A stretch of 6,491 nucleotides of DNA from an uncultured Oscillibacter sp. (lineage in GTDB: Bacteria > Bacillota > Clostridia > Oscillospirales > Oscillospiraceae), in contig CAMMCS010000111.1 of NCBI GenBank assembly GCA_946494635.1, positions 1 through 6,491 of the forward strand, given 5' to 3'. A program made the position numbers and the translations under genes. The notes beneath the pieces were generated by a model that was not told the DNA's origin, did not search any database, and saw only the letters and a list, made by a program, of their open reading frames with translations. Shown here piece after piece: positions 5,765-6,491 of the stretch. Positions within the stretch are counted from its first letter, which is position 1; the number at the start of each line of letters is the position of its first letter.

Positions 5765-6491
5765 ATGAAGAAGATTTTTGCTTTGCTTTTGGCGCTGGCG
5801 CTGACGCTGACGCTGGCGGCCTGCGGCAATACGGAGGAGCCCGCGGAGGATGAGCCCCCGGTTCAGGAAGAGGTGGATCAGCCGGAGGATGAAGCCGCCG
5901 GCGAAGAGAGCCCTGCCGCTCCGGAGGACTCCTCTGACGGGACCGAGACGCCTGCGGAAGACCCCGCTGAAGAGACGCCTGCGGGAGAGGAGAGCTCTGC
6001 GTCTGACTCCGGCACAGGGAGTGCCGGAAGCACCGGAGGCTCAAAGCCCGCCGGAGGGCAGAATACCTCCGGGCAGAAGCCCGCGGAAGAGCAGCCTGCC
6101 CAGAAGCCGCAGCAGCCTCCGCAGGACGAAGCCGCATCTCAGCCCACGCAGCCCCCGGCCGAGGACGCGGCCGGCACCGCTCCGGAGACACCGGCGGAAG
6201 GTACCTCCTCCCAGGTGGATCTGACGGCCTTTGCCGCCTCCGTCACCAGCGACCAGGAGACCTGGCCCGCCCTGATGGCCGTGGAGGGAGAGTCGCTGGA
6301 CATGCTCTATGGAGGCCTGTCTGCGATTGCCACGAAGCAGTGCGTGGTGCAGGTGGCCATGATCTCCGCCTCCGGCGATGAAATCGCCCTGGTGGAGGTG
6401 GAAAACAGCGATGATGTCCAGGCGGTGAAGGACATTTTCCAGGCCCGGATCGACTATCAGGTGGGAGACGGCACCGCCCCCGGCGGCGCCT
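5765..6491 (+). CDS. Lipoprotein with acidic Pro/Glu/Ala-rich linker and DUF4358-like domain (partial, 3' end missing)
   Basis: The first 242 residues are present and the frame is open to the right edge. Residues 1-19 are a lipoprotein signal peptide (MKK, then a Leu/Ala/Thr core) and the lipobox LAAC places the lipidated cysteine at position 20, so the protein should be anchored on the outer face of the cytoplasmic membrane. Residues 21-150 are a low-complexity region rich in Glu, Pro, Ala, Ser, Gly and Gln, probably disordered. From about 151 a folded domain begins, with LDMLYGGL, QCVVQVAMISASGDEIALVEVE, and DDVQAVKDIFQARIDYQVGDG. I recognise this as the DUF4358 pattern found in clostridial lipoproteins of unknown function; its C-terminal part is cut off. 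The ATG at 5765 follows AGGAGAG (5754-5760). The upstream region carries an ECF-type promoter, hinting at envelope-stress control. No enzymatic function can be assigned. Confidence 0.85.
   Translation, partial: MKKIFALLLALALTLTLAACGNTEEPAEDEPPVQEEVDQPEDEAAGEESPAAPEDSSDGTETPAEDPAEETPAGEESSASDSGTGSAGSTGGSKPAGGQNTSGQKPAEEQPAQKPQQPPQDEAASQPTQPPAEDAAGTAPETPAEGTSSQVDLTAFAASVTSDQETWPALMAVEGESLDMLYGGLSAIATKQCVVQVAMISASGDEIALVEVENSDDVQAVKDIFQARIDYQVGDGTAPGGA
5792..5815 (+). repeat. Hexanucleotide tandem repeat in the signal-peptide core
   Basis: Four consecutive copies of RCGCTG (GCGCTG twice, then ACGCTG twice) encode the Ala-Leu / Thr-Leu alternation of the signal peptide hydrophobic core. Gain or loss of a unit would keep the reading frame and change the core length by two residues. 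Confidence 0.6.
5945..5984 (+). repeat. Direct repeat in the lipoprotein linker
   Basis: The 13-base sequence GAGACGCCTGCGG occurs at 5945-5957 and again at 5972-5984, a 27-base (nine-codon) period that stays in frame and encodes Glu-Thr-Pro-Ala twice. It suggests that the linker grew by local duplication. Confidence 0.5.

Noticed and set aside
5742..6191. Arg/Pro/Ser-rich open frames on both strands over the lipoprotein linker (also 5850-6224 plus)
   Set aside because: Low-complexity GC-rich coding DNA stays open in several frames; only the frame from 5765 has a signal peptide, lipobox, ribosome binding site and recognisable C-terminal domain.
1..6491. A previously undescribed multi-gene system
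   Set aside because: All complete genes belong to well-known families (ACP, AccB, TrkA, TrkH, VOC, BrnQ); only the truncated lipoprotein has unknown function, and no defence, toxin or mobile module is present.

Overview
The window is a GC-rich stretch of ordinary bacterial chromosome, densely coded on both strands and with AT-rich promoters. The gene set is an ACP next to a biotin carboxyl carrier protein, a Trk potassium system, a BrnQ carrier and a DUF4358-type lipoprotein. Together with strong GGAGG-type ribosome binding sites, it suggests a GC-rich member of the Clostridia, most likely of the Oscillospiraceae / gut Clostridiales type. That placement is an inference from gene content and style, not from a marker gene. 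No tRNA, rRNA, CRISPR array, insertion sequence or phage gene was seen.

Layout, left to right. (1) Bases 1-610, minus strand: acpP followed by accB, which runs off the left edge. This is the start of a fatty-acid synthesis operon with a near-consensus sigma-A promoter and an AT-rich repeat just after the predicted transcription start. (2) Bases 720-3688, plus strand: trkA and trkH, 17 bases apart, a complete Trk-type potassium uptake system transcribed divergently from acpP. (3) Bases 3722-3757: an almost perfect 36-base inverted repeat, placed to terminate transcription from both converging sides. (4) Bases 3778-5613, minus strand: a brnQ-type branched-chain amino acid carrier with a near-perfect sigma-A promoter, followed by a small VOC/glyoxalase-fold protein. 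(5) Bases 5683-6491, plus strand: a lipoprotein with a long disordered acidic linker and the start of a DUF4358-like domain, cut by the right edge. Its upstream region carries a good match to an ECF sigma-factor promoter.

How the genes work together: acpP and accB supply the carrier proteins for fatty-acid elongation and malonyl-CoA formation. TrkA gates the TrkH channel in response to nucleotides. BrnQ imports Leu/Ile/Val with a cation. These are housekeeping functions, and I see no evidence of a novel multi-gene system. The points most worth a second look are regulatory: the putative ECF promoter of the lipoprotein, the repeat/palindrome beside the acpP promoter, and the bidirectional hairpin.
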